This document shows positions 1-9,563 of a stretch of DNA of 38,842 bases, piece by piece. Below the pieces are notes generated by a model. That model ran no database searches and was not told where the DNA came from. It saw only the letters and a list, made by a program, of their open reading frames with translations. Location: assembly GCF_019243155.1 (NCBI RefSeq), contig NZ_JAFAUS010000151.1:1-38842 (forward strand). Reading direction: 5' to 3'. The DNA comes from Mycobacterium sp. (GTDB lineage Bacteria > Actinomycetota > Actinomycetes > Mycobacteriales > Mycobacteriaceae). A program made the translations under genes and the position numbers. How positions within the stretch are numbered: the stretch's first letter is position 1; each line of letters begins with the position of its first letter.

Positions 1-93
<93 letters not shown>

Positions 94-109
<16 letters not shown>

Positions 110-474
110 GGTGTGAGATATGCCTCTTTCCGTTCCCATTTTGCGGATTTTCTTGATCGGGCGGCGCGAAGCATCGGCGACAGTCGTTAGCGTCAGCGGT
201 AAAGGTGCTGGAAGCGTGGAATTCCGGGTTCGCCGGGAAAACCAGTGCATTACGGCATAATCCGTGTTTGAACGGGATTTCGTTGCTTGAAGTGACGCAG
301 ATTACCCCGAACGAAATTCACTCCTGGCCACTCTGAGATTGACCGGTAGACTCGTCAAAACCAGTCGCATCAGCGCCTTTCGGTGCTGAGTTAACCCGGA
401 GGGCCGCAACTGTCGCGGCACGGTCCAGCGATGTTTGCCTCCGTGCCGACAACCACAGCAAAGGCGGTGCCACC
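94..474 (+). promoter_or_regulatory. 381-base gap before the beta-propeller gene, probable promoter region
   Basis: No convincing ORF or RNA gene was found. The stretch is more AT-rich than its surroundings. A CATAAT element at 256-261 is a possible -10, but there is no good -35 in front of it. A short inverted pair GCCGC/GCGGC lies near 402-418. In M. tuberculosis the homologous gene Rv1057 is known to be controlled by TrcR, MprA and SigE; I cannot assign their sites here. The promoter role is inferred from position. Confidence 0.35.
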
Positions 475-1584
475 GTGAGTGTTTTATCCGGCCGACAGGC
501 CGACCACGATCTTAAAGACGGACGAGTTTTCGAAATCGATAGCACCACCGTGTTGCGAATCCCGGTTCACCAAGGTCCGATCAGCGATCTCGCCGTCAGC
601 CCGGAGGGCGGTCGGCTCATCGTGACCAACTACGGCCGCCACACGATTTCGATCATCGACACCAAGACCGGCCGGGTCATGGACGCCATCGCGGACTTGC
701 CCGAACCGTCCGCGGTCGCCATCAGCGGTGCGGACGCCAACCGCGCATACATCAGCACCGCCACCGCGGGGTATGACGCGATAGAGATCGTCGACGTCAC
801 CGCGGGCGAACGCATTGCGTCGCACCGGGTGGCGCACAGCGTCAGCGATCTGACGGTGCATGAAAACTTTGTCTACGCCAGCCGGAACGGCGTGCGCGGC
901 GCCGATATCGCAATGGTGGACATCGCCACCGGCGATCTCGAAGCGGTCGAACTCGCGTCCACGCCGGGCACCACCACGGAATGCCTGTGCATGAGCCCCG
1001 ACGGACGCCGCCTGTATGTCGGCACGAACGCGCCGGCCGGCGGCAACCTGGTCACCATCGAGACCCGAACCCGATCCGATGACCGTCGGGTCGGTGGCCG
1101 CTCGCGTATCGCCGGCATCGTCGAGCTCGGCTTGCCCATCCGCGATGTGGCGCTCAGCAGCGACGGCGGAACCGCGTACGTGGCCAGCTGCGGTCCGGTC
1201 GTGGGCGCGGTGCTCGACGTGATCGACACCCGAGCGAACAAGATCGTCAACACCCGAAAGATCGACGAGATCACCGGCCCGCTGACCCGGATGGCGCTCA
1301 GCGCCGACGGCCGGCGGGCCTATCTGGTCAGCGACGACCGCATCACCGTGCTGTGCACCCGCACGCTGGATGTCGTCGGCGAGGTCATGGTTGCTTCGCA
1401 GCCGTCCTGCGTGGTGGAAAGCCCCGACGGCAGGAACCTGTACATCGCCGACCACACCGGCGTGGTCTTCGCCGCGCAGATCGCGGTACCGGCCCGATCG
1501 GCCCTCGAGAGCGGCGCAACCGTGCCCGACATGTCGGTCGCCTGGATGCCCGAGTTCGCACAGCGCGAACCGGCACTCGCCTAG
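475..1584 (+). CDS. Seven-bladed beta-propeller (YVTN-type) protein, Rv1057 homologue
   Basis: 369 residues made of recurring units of about 40-45 residues with patterns such as ISDLAVSPEGGRLIVTNYG, VAISGADANRAYIST and MALSADGRRAYLVS. These are typical of YVTN or cytochrome-d1-like beta-propellers. No signal peptide or transmembrane segment is evident, so it is probably cytosolic. The match to M. tuberculosis Rv1057, a stress-regulated protein of unknown biochemical role, rests on sequence recall and on fadD14 following. Start: GTG at 475 with an AAAGGCGG-like ribosome site about 10 bases upstream. The function is not known; a scaffold or ligand-binding role is only a guess from the fold. Confidence 0.85.
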   Translation: MSVLSGRQADHDLKDGRVFEIDSTTVLRIPVHQGPISDLAVSPEGGRLIVTNYGRHTISIIDTKTGRVMDAIADLPEPSAVAISGADANRAYISTATAGYDAIEIVDVTAGERIASHRVAHSVSDLTVHENFVYASRNGVRGADIAMVDIATGDLEAVELASTPGTTTECLCMSPDGRRLYVGTNAPAGGNLVTIETRTRSDDRRVGGRSRIAGIVELGLPIRDVALSSDGGTAYVASCGPVVGAVLDVIDTRANKIVNTRKIDEITGPLTRMALSADGRRAYLVSDDRITVLCTRTLDVVGEVMVASQPSCVVESPDGRNLYIADHTGVVFAAQIAVPARSALESGATVPDMSVAWMPEFAQREPALA

Positions 1585-1759
1585 CCCGCTTACGATCTCC
1601 AAAGGGCAATGCGGCGAAGGATATTCACCAAACAATCCTCGACGCCGCGCGCCCAGGATGGTGGCCGCCCCCGAACCGTCGGTGGCAATCTGGACCATAT
1701 CGGCTAACCCGGGCTTAGGGTGATAGGCGGTCGACGGCTCACGTTAAGGCGGTACATCA

Positions 1760-3385
<1,626 letters not shown>

Positions 3386-3421
3386 CGTTCCGCGCGCTGC
3401 CGCGGGGAAGGTGAGGCGAGC

Positions 3422-4480
3422 ATGGGCCTGCGGGTCATCCAGTGGGCGACCGGGTCGGTCGGCGTGGCGGCGATCAAGGGTGTGCTTGAACACCCCGACC
3501 TCGAATTGGTCGGCTGCTGGGTGCATTCGGACGCCAAGAACGGCAAGGACGTCGGCGAGATCATCGGCGGACCGCCGCTGGGCGTGATCGCGACGAACAG
3601 CCTCGACAAGGTGCTCGGGATGGATGCCGACGCGGTGATCTACGCGCCCTTGCTGCCCAGCGTCGAGGAAGTCGCCGCGCTGCTGCAGTCGGGCAAGAAC
3701 GTCGTCACCCCGCTGGGCTGGTTCTATCCGAACGAAAAAGAAGGCGCCCCATTGGAAGTCGCCGCACAGGCCGGTAACGTCACGCTGCACGGTGCCGGCA
3801 TCGGCCCGGGCGCGGCTACCGAGCTGTTCCCGCTGTTGGTATCGGTGATGTCGACCGGCATCACTTTCGTTCGTGCCGAGGAGTTTTCGGACCTGCGCAC
3901 CTACGGCGCGCCGGACGTGCTGCGCTACGTGATGGGCTTCGGCGGGACGCCGGACAAAGCGCTGACCGGACCGATGCAAAAGCTGCTCGACGGCGGGTTT
4001 TACCAGTCCGTCCGCCTCTGCGTCGACCGGCTGGGGTTCGCCGCCGATCCGCAGATCCGCTCCTCGCAGGAGGTGGCAGTCGCCACCGGGCCGATCGACT
4101 CGCCTATCGGGGTGATCGAATCCGGGCAGGTCGCCGGCCGCCGCTTCCACTGGGAGGCGATGGTGGGCGATACCGTGGTCGTCCGCATCACCGTGAACTG
4201 GCTGATGGGATCCGAAAACCTGGACCCGCCTTGGTCGTTCGAGCCCGAGGGCGAGCGTTACGAGTTCGAGGTGCGCGGAAACCCGGACACCTTCGTGACG
4301 GTGAAGGGCTGGCAACCTGAAAGCGTCGAGGAGGGGTTGAAGAGCAACCCCGGGATCGTCGCGACGGCCGCCCATTGCGTGAATGCGGTCCCGGCGACCT
4401 GCGCCGCGCCCGCGGGTATCCAAACCTTCTTCGACCTGCCGCCCATCACCGGCCGCGCCGCTGCTCGGCTGGCGCGCTGA
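3422..4480 (+). CDS. DapB-like NAD(P)-binding oxidoreductase, Rv1059 homologue
   Basis: 352 residues opening with VIQWATGSVG, a nucleotide-binding motif typical of the dihydrodipicolinate reductase N-terminal domain and the related 2,4-diaminopentanoate-dehydrogenase-like family. Mycobacteria carry several such paralogues whose substrates are unknown. The usual lysine-pathway DapB is shorter (about 245 residues), so this is probably not the lysine biosynthesis enzyme. A GGGGAAGG ribosome site precedes ATG at 3422. It sits between fadD14 and a small SRPBCC protein on the same strand, consistent with an operon acting on an acyl or lipid substrate; that role is an inference. Confidence 0.85.
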   Translation: MGLRVIQWATGSVGVAAIKGVLEHPDLELVGCWVHSDAKNGKDVGEIIGGPPLGVIATNSLDKVLGMDADAVIYAPLLPSVEEVAALLQSGKNVVTPLGWFYPNEKEGAPLEVAAQAGNVTLHGAGIGPGAATELFPLLVSVMSTGITFVRAEEFSDLRTYGAPDVLRYVMGFGGTPDKALTGPMQKLLDGGFYQSVRLCVDRLGFAADPQIRSSQEVAVATGPIDSPIGVIESGQVAGRRFHWEAMVGDTVVVRITVNWLMGSENLDPPWSFEPEGERYEFEVRGNPDTFVTVKGWQPESVEEGLKSNPGIVATAAHCVNAVPATCAAPAGIQTFFDLPPITGRAAARLAR

Positions 4481-4494
4481 AAGCCGTTACACAG

Positions 4495-4968
4495 ATGGGA
4501 CATTCGATCATCGTCGCCGAGTCTCGTGTCGTTGCCGTGGGTGTCGAGGACGCCTTCGGCCGCACACTGCCGGCCCCGCTCCCGGTGGTCTTCAGTCGCC
4601 GGCGCGGAGTCTTTCCACCCGTTAAAGACGTGCGCGACCAGACGGGTGGCTGGGACGCCCCCGGCCAGACCCGCACCGTGCTGCTGGCCGGCGGGGCGAG
4701 CATGCGCGAGGAGCTCACCAGCGTCGACCCGCCCCGGTCGTTCGGCTACCGGCTCACGACGATCACCGGCCCGCTGGCGCTGCTGGTGGACCACGTGGTG
4801 GGCAAGTGGTTCTTCGCTCCAGTGGCCGGCGGAACCGAAATCACCTGGCGGTGGGACATCCACCCGAGGTCGGCGCTGGCGGCGCGGTTGCTGCCGCTGT
4901 TCGCCAGGCTGTGGAAGGGCTACGCACGCCAAGTGCTGGCCGACCTCGAGGCGATGCTTACCGCCTGA
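4495..4968 (+). CDS. SRPBCC (START-like) family protein, Rv1060 homologue
   Basis: 157 residues beginning MGHSIIVAESRVVAVGVEDAF. The pattern AFGRTLPAPLP..., then FGYRLTTITGPLALLVDHVVGKWFF, then GGTEITWRWDI, resembles polyketide cyclase/dehydrase-type SRPBCC proteins, which hold a hydrophobic ligand in a helix-grip fold. The frame stays open back to 4375, but that part overlaps the previous gene. ATG 4495 gives the 157-residue length I recall for Rv1060. Only 14 bases separate it from the upstream stop, so co-transcription is likely. No ligand can be named. Confidence 0.8.
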   Translation: MGHSIIVAESRVVAVGVEDAFGRTLPAPLPVVFSRRRGVFPPVKDVRDQTGGWDAPGQTRTVLLAGGASMREELTSVDPPRSFGYRLTTITGPLALLVDHVVGKWFFAPVAGGTEITWRWDIHPRSALAARLLPLFARLWKGYARQVLADLEAMLTA

Positions 4969-4974
4969 CTTCGG

Positions 4975-4980
4975 TAGCGT
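4975..4980 (+). promoter_or_regulatory. -10 box (TAGCGT) of a leaderless promoter
   Basis: TAGCGT fits the mycobacterial TANNNT -10 consensus and ends 7 bases before the ATG at 4988, so transcription would start at or next to the start codon. It overlaps the end of the preceding operon, giving the amidotransferase gene its own promoter. Confidence 0.55.
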
Positions 4981-4987
4981 CTGATCC

Positions 4988-5878
4988 ATGTGTCGACTCT
5001 TCGGGCTGCACACCGGGACGCACGTTTGCACCGCAACGTTTTGGCTACTGGATGCACCTGACAGCCTGTCCGAACAGAGCAGGAGAAACCCGGACGGATC
5101 CGGCATCGGTGTCTTCGACACTCACGGCCGTCCGGAGCTGCACAAGGAGCCCATCGCGGCGTGGCAGGACGCCGAATTCGCCACCGACGCACACCAGATG
5201 TCCGGCACGACGTTCATCGCCCACATCCGGTACGCGACCACCGGTTCGCTCGGGGTGCTGAACACCCACCCTTTCCTGCAGGACGGCCGGATCTTCGCGC
5301 ACAACGGCGTGCTCGAGGGGCTGGACATCCTGGACGCGCGGCTACGCGAGGTCGGGGCCGACCATCTGGTCCTGGGGCAGACCGATTCGGAGCGGGTGTT
5401 CGCCTTGATCACGGCCTCGGTCCGCGCCCGGAACGGTGACGTGTCAGCCGGTCTCGTCGATGCCATGGAATGGCTGGCGGCGAACATCCCGATTTATGCG
5501 GTCAACGTGCTGCTGTGCACGGCCACCGACATGTGGGCGCTGCGCTACCCCGAAACCCATCAGCTCTACCTGCTGGATCGAACCGGTGACGACTCCGCGG
5601 CGGAGCCCGAATTCGACTTACGCACCAAGCGAATTCACGCGCAGTCAGAGCAACTGTGCACGCGCAAGTCGGTGGTGTTCGCCACCGAGCCGATGGATGA
5701 CGACCCGCGCTGGTGTCTGCTGGATGCGGGTGAACTCGTACATGTCGACGCCGAGTTGCAGATCAGCCGGCGCCTGGTGCTGCCCGATCCGCCCCGGCAT
5801 CTGCTGCGTCGCGAGGAACTCAGCTCGCCGGTGGAGGAATCACAGCACGCCCTGCCGAGTACCCGGCGGTTGGCATGA
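4988..5878 (+). CDS. Class II glutamine amidotransferase domain protein, Rv1061 homologue
   Basis: 296 residues starting MCRLFGLHTG. The catalytic nucleophile of Ntn-type class II glutamine amidotransferases is the cysteine right after the initiator Met, as here (Cys2). Other family signatures are NPDGSGIGVF, HIRYATTGSLGVLNTHPF, FAHNGVLEG and TDSERVF. It resembles YafJ- or EgtC-type stand-alone domains, which release ammonia or cut gamma-glutamyl amides. EgtC itself would lie in an ergothioneine cluster, which is not here. The start is fixed by Cys2 and by the leaderless -10 box at 4975. The stop overlaps the next start (ATGA at 5875-5878), so it is translationally coupled to the patatin gene. 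Confidence 0.88.
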   Translation: MCRLFGLHTGTHVCTATFWLLDAPDSLSEQSRRNPDGSGIGVFDTHGRPELHKEPIAAWQDAEFATDAHQMSGTTFIAHIRYATTGSLGVLNTHPFLQDGRIFAHNGVLEGLDILDARLREVGADHLVLGQTDSERVFALITASVRARNGDVSAGLVDAMEWLAANIPIYAVNVLLCTATDMWALRYPETHQLYLLDRTGDDSAAEPEFDLRTKRIHAQSEQLCTRKSVVFATEPMDDDPRWCLLDAGELVHVDAELQISRRLVLPDPPRHLLRREELSSPVEESQHALPSTRRLA

Positions 5879-6744
5879 CAACCAGGCGGGCGCTGGTATT
5901 GGCCGGTGGGGGTATAGCGGGAATCGCTTGGGAGACAGGCATTCTGCGGGGTATCGCTGACGAGTCGCCGGAGGCGGCGCGGCTGCTGCTGGATTCCGAT
6001 GTGCTGGTAGGGACCTCGGCGGGTTCGGCGGTCGCCGCGCAGATCAGCAGCGGCGCCACCCTGGACGAGTTGTTCGACCGGCAGGTCGCCGAGGCGTCGG
6101 CCGAGATCGACTCCGGTGTCGACATCGAAACGATCACCGAGTTGTTCCTGGCGGCCCTCGGCGAGCCGTACGAAGGCTCGGGCAGCAAGACCCGACAACA
6201 GATGCAGCGGATCGGCGCCGTCGCGCTGGAGACCAAAACCGTTCCCGCGCCGGTGCGCCGTCGGGTGATCGAGCAGCGCCTGCCATCGCACGAGTGGCCC
6301 GATAGGGCGTTGCGTCTCACTGCAATTGACGTCGAAACCGGCGAATTGGCCGTTTTCGATCGGCAGTCGAACGTCGACCTCGTCGATGCGGTGGCTGCCA
6401 GCTGCGCAGTGCCCGGAGCGTGGCCCCCGGTGGCCATCGCCGGGCGGCACTACATGGACGGCGGGGTGGCCAGCTCGGTCAACCTGGCTGTGGCCGTCGA
6501 CTGCGACGCGGCGGTGGCGCTGGTGCCCTCGGGCGTCGACGTGCCTGCCCCGTTCGGCGCCGCCCCGGTCGCCGAGATCTCCTCGTTCCCCGGCGCGGCC
6601 TTCGGGGTTTTCGCCGACAACGACTCGCTCGCCGCCTTCGGGCCCAACGCGTTGGATCCGGCGTGCCGGGTCGGTTCGGCCAGGGCCGGTCGCGAGCAGG
6701 GCCGCCGCGAGGCGGGAGCCATCGCGCGATTTCTGGGCATCTGA
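5875..6744 (+). CDS. Patatin-like phospholipase, Rv1062 homologue
   Basis: 289 residues with the patatin Ser-Asp dyad: oxyanion loop LAGGGIAGIAWE (about 9-20), nucleophile elbow GTSAG with Ser48, and catalytic Asp195 in MDGG. Patatins hydrolyse acyl esters of phospholipids or other lipids. No signal peptide or membrane segment is visible. ATG 5875 lies inside the upstream stop (4-base overlap). A second patatin-like gene converges on it from the other strand 31 bases away. Substrate unknown. Confidence 0.9.
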   Translation: MTTRRALVLAGGGIAGIAWETGILRGIADESPEAARLLLDSDVLVGTSAGSAVAAQISSGATLDELFDRQVAEASAEIDSGVDIETITELFLAALGEPYEGSGSKTRQQMQRIGAVALETKTVPAPVRRRVIEQRLPSHEWPDRALRLTAIDVETGELAVFDRQSNVDLVDAVAASCAVPGAWPPVAIAGRHYMDGGVASSVNLAVAVDCDAAVALVPSGVDVPAPFGAAPVAEISSFPGAAFGVFADNDSLAAFGPNALDPACRVGSARAGREQGRREAGAIARFLGI

Positions 6745-6775
6745 ACGGGCCTGACGCACAGGGGATTTGACTGCT

Positions 6776-7828
6776 TCAGTCCTCAATCGCCGGTGGGGTG
6801 AGCTGGTCGGTGCCGGCTTCCAGAGCGTCCAGGGCATCGTCGGCCAGGTCCCGGCCGGCAGCGATCACCTCCACCGCCCGGTGGAACTCGAGGGCCCGGC
6901 ACGTAGAGCGCGGCACTTCGATCAGCAGGTCGGGCGGGTAGACCGCGAGGGTGTGTCGCGCCAGCGCGGATTGGGCGATGTCGATCGTCCGGTTCATCAC
7001 CTCGAAGCTGCCGAGCTTCGGAACCTCGGGTGAGAGGTCGGCCAGCTCGACCGCGCCGTCATCGTCGGGCTGCTCGGCATCCGGATCGTCCGGCCAGCTC
7101 TCCGCATCGGAAGACGGGACGCCGAACCTGCCCAGCACCGCTCGCGCGGTGGGCCGATCGAGCAGCGCGGTGGTGCTGCGCATCATCCGGTTCAACCACT
7201 CCACGGTCGCCCCGGGTTCGGCCTCGCGGCGCGTGATCGCCTCGCTGCCGGACAGGCTCACCGCGATGGTCAGGTCGGCGTTGACCGCCGAAAGTGGAGC
7301 CATCGGCAGCGGATCCAGGATGCCGCCGTCGGCGAGCAGCCGCCCATCGACTTCGTGCGGGGCGATCACGCCGGGAATCGCGATCGACGCCCGGATCGCC
7401 TCGTCGAGGGGGCCGCGCTGAAACCACACCGACTTCCCGGCCAGCAGGTCGGTCGCCACCGCGGTGTAGGGGATGGGCAGCTCTTCGATGGCGACTGGGC
7501 CGAGGATGTCGCGCACCGCGTCCAGAATCTTCCCGGCCCGCATCACCCCGGCCGCGCTGATGGACGGGTCCAGCAGTCGCAGAATGGTGCGCTGCGTCAG
7601 CGACTTGGCCCAGTCGGCGAATTCGTCGAGGCGTCCGGCCGCCTCCAGGCCGCCGACCACCGCACCCATCGAGGAGCCGGCGATGCCGACGACCTCGTAG
7701 TTGCGTGCCCGCAGTGCCTCGATCACCCCGATGTGCGCGTAGCCGCGGGCGCCGCCGCTGCCGAGTGCCAGTGCCACCCGGGTCGGTGCCGATCGACGCG
7801 TCGCCGGTGCGCCAGATTCGCCGGGCAT
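6776..7828 (-). CDS. Patatin-like phospholipase (RssA/NTE type), Rv1063c homologue
   Basis: With ATG at 7828 the protein has 350 residues. It shows GSGGARGYAHIGVIEAL (about 23-39, oxyanion loop), GSSMG with nucleophile Ser53, and Asp167 in LLADGGILDP. These are the motifs of the RssA/neuropathy-target-esterase branch of patatins. The frame stays open to a TTG at 7897, with a GTG at 7885, so an N-terminus up to 23 residues longer is possible. The C-terminal part is acidic (SWPDDPDAEQPDDDG). It is convergent with the other patatin and upstream of nothing obviously co-functional. Lipid substrate not predictable. Confidence 0.88.
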   Translation of the reverse strand: MPGESGAPATRRSAPTRVALALGSGGARGYAHIGVIEALRARNYEVVGIAGSSMGAVVGGLEAAGRLDEFADWAKSLTQRTILRLLDPSISAAGVMRAGKILDAVRDILGPVAIEELPIPYTAVATDLLAGKSVWFQRGPLDEAIRASIAIPGVIAPHEVDGRLLADGGILDPLPMAPLSAVNADLTIAVSLSGSEAITRREAEPGATVEWLNRMMRSTTALLDRPTARAVLGRFGVPSSDAESWPDDPDAEQPDDDGAVELADLSPEVPKLGSFEVMNRTIDIAQSALARHTLAVYPPDLLIEVPRSTCRALEFHRAVEVIAAGRDLADDALDALEAGTDQLTPPAIED

Positions 7829-7921
7829 GGCTTCATTTTCCGCGCCGAGCGGACCGTCAAACGGGTTGGGCGACACTTTTTCCACCCGTGATCCCAATTG
7901 CGCGACGCCGAAAGCGGGCCG

Positions 7922-8389
7922 CTACCCGCACTCGTCGTTGGCGGCCGCACGCGCGGCGACGATCACCGCCGACTGACGCGCCAGTGTCAGCTTCGCCCAC
8001 GGCGCGTTCCAGCTGCCCGCGGTGCCCGACGGCGACGCCTGAACCATCGCCAGATACGGCTCGAACAGCGACGCACCGGTCTTGGGCTGGCCGTCCATCC
8101 ACTCTTTCGCGGCGTGACAGGCCTGGTAGTACTCCGTCTCGGTCGAGTCGGCGGGGATGTCGACCCTGGTCGTCACGCCAGCGGGGGACAGCCCAACGGT
8201 GCCCGGTGGCGCCGCCGTCGGGCCGCCGGGGATGCCCGACGGCCGGGCGGACGAGGGCGCAGGGTTGCCGCCCGCGGGGTTGGAGTTGGGGGGACTGTGG
8301 GCACCGTGTGAGCATCCCGCGACCGCCAGTAAACCGGCCGTCAGCACCACCGCATCCCATCGCCCAGACCGCTCACCGCACCAACGCAC
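7922..8389 (-). CDS. lpqV: Lipoprotein LpqV
   Basis: 155 residues with a lipoprotein signal: a basic N-region (RWCGERSGRW), a hydrophobic stretch and the lipobox LLAVAGC, so Cys about residue 26 would be lipidated and exposed outside the membrane. The mature part begins with a Pro/Gly/Ser-rich linker, then a conserved domain with YYQACHAAKEWMDGQP and VIVAARAAANDECG that matches remembered M. tuberculosis LpqV. Start: GTG 8389, supported by a leaderless -10 box ending 6 bases upstream. The function of LpqV is unknown. Confidence 0.88.
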   Translation of the reverse strand: MRWCGERSGRWDAVVLTAGLLAVAGCSHGAHSPPNSNPAGGNPAPSSARPSGIPGGPTAAPPGTVGLSPAGVTTRVDIPADSTETEYYQACHAAKEWMDGQPKTGASLFEPYLAMVQASPSGTAGSWNAPWAKLTLARQSAVIVAARAAANDECG

Positions 8390-8395
8390 GGTGCC

Positions 8396-8401
8396 AATCT
8401 A
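8396..8401 (-). promoter_or_regulatory. -10 box (TAGATT) of leaderless lpqV promoter
   Basis: On the minus strand TAGATT ends 6 bases before the GTG start of lpqV, matching TANNNT placed for a leaderless transcript. It favours the upstream GTG over the internal GTG codons. Confidence 0.55.
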
Positions 8402-8502
8402 TGCAACACTGGCTGCCGTGATCGAGCCCTACGGATTTAACGAGTGTTGTCGGGCGTAATACGCCGCCGCTTGTCCCATCCGTTTTCCCTGGAGCTCCAG
8501 CC

Positions 8503-9117
8503 ATGTCTGTACCCCTTGCCACCGCGGCTGCGGTGCGCCCACGTACCTCTGCGTCCCCTGCCGCAGGGCCGACCCGCCTGCGGGTGCCGGACCTGTTGTA
8601 CGCCACCGATCAGGCCGCCGACGACGTGCTCAGCGGGCGCTGCGACCACCTGCTGCCCGAGGGCGGGGTGCCGGCCGCCGAACGCTGGTTCACGCGCATC
8701 CACGGCGACGACGAACTGGACGTCTGGCTGATCAGCTGGGTTCCGGGCCGCGCCACCGAATTGCACGACCACGGCGGCTCCTTGGGAGCGCTGACCGTGC
8801 TCTCCGGTTCGCTCAACGAATTCCGTTGGGATGGAAGAGGTTTGCGGCGCCGACGCCTCGATGCCGGTGATCAGGCGGGATTCCCGCTGGGCTGGGTGCA
8901 CGACGTCGTGTGGGCACCGCGGCTTGCCCCCGAGCCTGCCGCGGATTCCGTTGCCGGGCTTGTCTTTCCGCCGCAGAATGCGGCGACGGTGCAGCCGACC
9001 CTGAGCGTGCATGCCTACTCGCCACCCCTGACCGCGATGTCCTACTACGAGATCACCGACCGCAAGACGTTGCGCCGTCAGCGCACCGAACTGACCGATC
9101 AACCGGAAGGACCCTGA
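8503..9117 (+). CDS. Cysteine dioxygenase family protein (cupin), Rv1065 homologue
   Basis: 204 residues with the type I cysteine dioxygenase pattern. Iron ligands are His88 and His90 in ELHDHGGS and His133 in GWVHDVVW. The second-sphere Ser-His-Tyr triad is seen in LSVHAYSPPL (Ser168, His170, Tyr172). The enzyme oxidises cysteine (or a related thiol carboxylate) to the sulfinate with O2. The first ~25 residues are an Ala/Pro-rich extension. A GGAG ribosome site lies before ATG 8503. It is coupled to a rhodanese by a one-base TGATG overlap at 9117, suggesting a joint role in sulfur oxidation or removal. It could act on another thiol; that needs an assay. Confidence 0.85.
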   Translation: MSVPLATAAAVRPRTSASPAAGPTRLRVPDLLYATDQAADDVLSGRCDHLLPEGGVPAAERWFTRIHGDDELDVWLISWVPGRATELHDHGGSLGALTVLSGSLNEFRWDGRGLRRRRLDAGDQAGFPLGWVHDVVWAPRLAPEPAADSVAGLVFPPQNAATVQPTLSVHAYSPPLTAMSYYEITDRKTLRRQRTELTDQPEGP

Positions 9118-9563
9118 TGAGCCGCGTCGACGTAGTTCTGCGATCAGCCCGGCGCCGGTTTCGCCGCCTCCCCCCGACGGAGGTGCCCGCCGCGCTGCGG
9201 CGCGGGGCGGTGCTTGTCGATATCCGGCCGCAGGCCCAGCGCTTCCGCGAGGGTGAGATACCCGGTGCGTTACTCATCGAACGCAACGTTCTGGAATGGC
9301 GCTGCGACCCGACCAGCGACGCCAAGCTGCCCGAGGCCGTCGGCGACGACGTCGAATGGGTGATCGTGTGTTCGGAGGGCTACACGTCCAGCCTGGCGGC
9401 TGCCGCGCTGCTGGACATCGGCCTGCACCGCTCCACCGACGTCGTCGGGGGCTATCACGCGCTGGCCGGCGCCGGCGTGCTGGACCAGCTCAACGGCGGT
9501 GCGACAACCCCGAGCCCCGGGGATTTGGCGAACGCCGGTACGCCAAGTCGCCGCTGGATCTAG
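9117..9563 (+). CDS. Rhodanese-domain protein, Rv1066 homologue
   Basis: 148 residues carrying one rhodanese domain: VLVDIRPQAQRFREGEIPGALLIERN and the active-site loop VIVCSEGYTSS with Cys85 as the persulfide-carrying residue. Single-domain rhodaneses move sulfane sulfur between donors and acceptors. The start ATG shares its A with the TGA of the cysteine dioxygenase gene, so translation is probably coupled. Its stop (9561-9563) directly abuts the stop of the convergent membrane hydrolase (9564-9566). In M. tuberculosis two PE_PGRS genes lie at this boundary; none is present here. Confidence 0.88.
   Translation: MSRVDVVLRSARRRFRRLPPTEVPAALRRGAVLVDIRPQAQRFREGEIPGALLIERNVLEWRCDPTSDAKLPEAVGDDVEWVIVCSEGYTSSLAAAALLDIGLHRSTDVVGGYHALAGAGVLDQLNGGATTPSPGDLANAGTPSRRWI

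Noticed and set aside
190..250. Possible tRNA-like GGGTTCGCC segment in the first intergenic gap
   Set aside because: No cloverleaf could be drawn: acceptor and anticodon stems are missing.
484..1698. 404-codon minus-strand frame opposite the beta-propeller gene
   Set aside because: Antisense shadow; the plus-strand protein has clear YVTN-like repeats and a plausible start.
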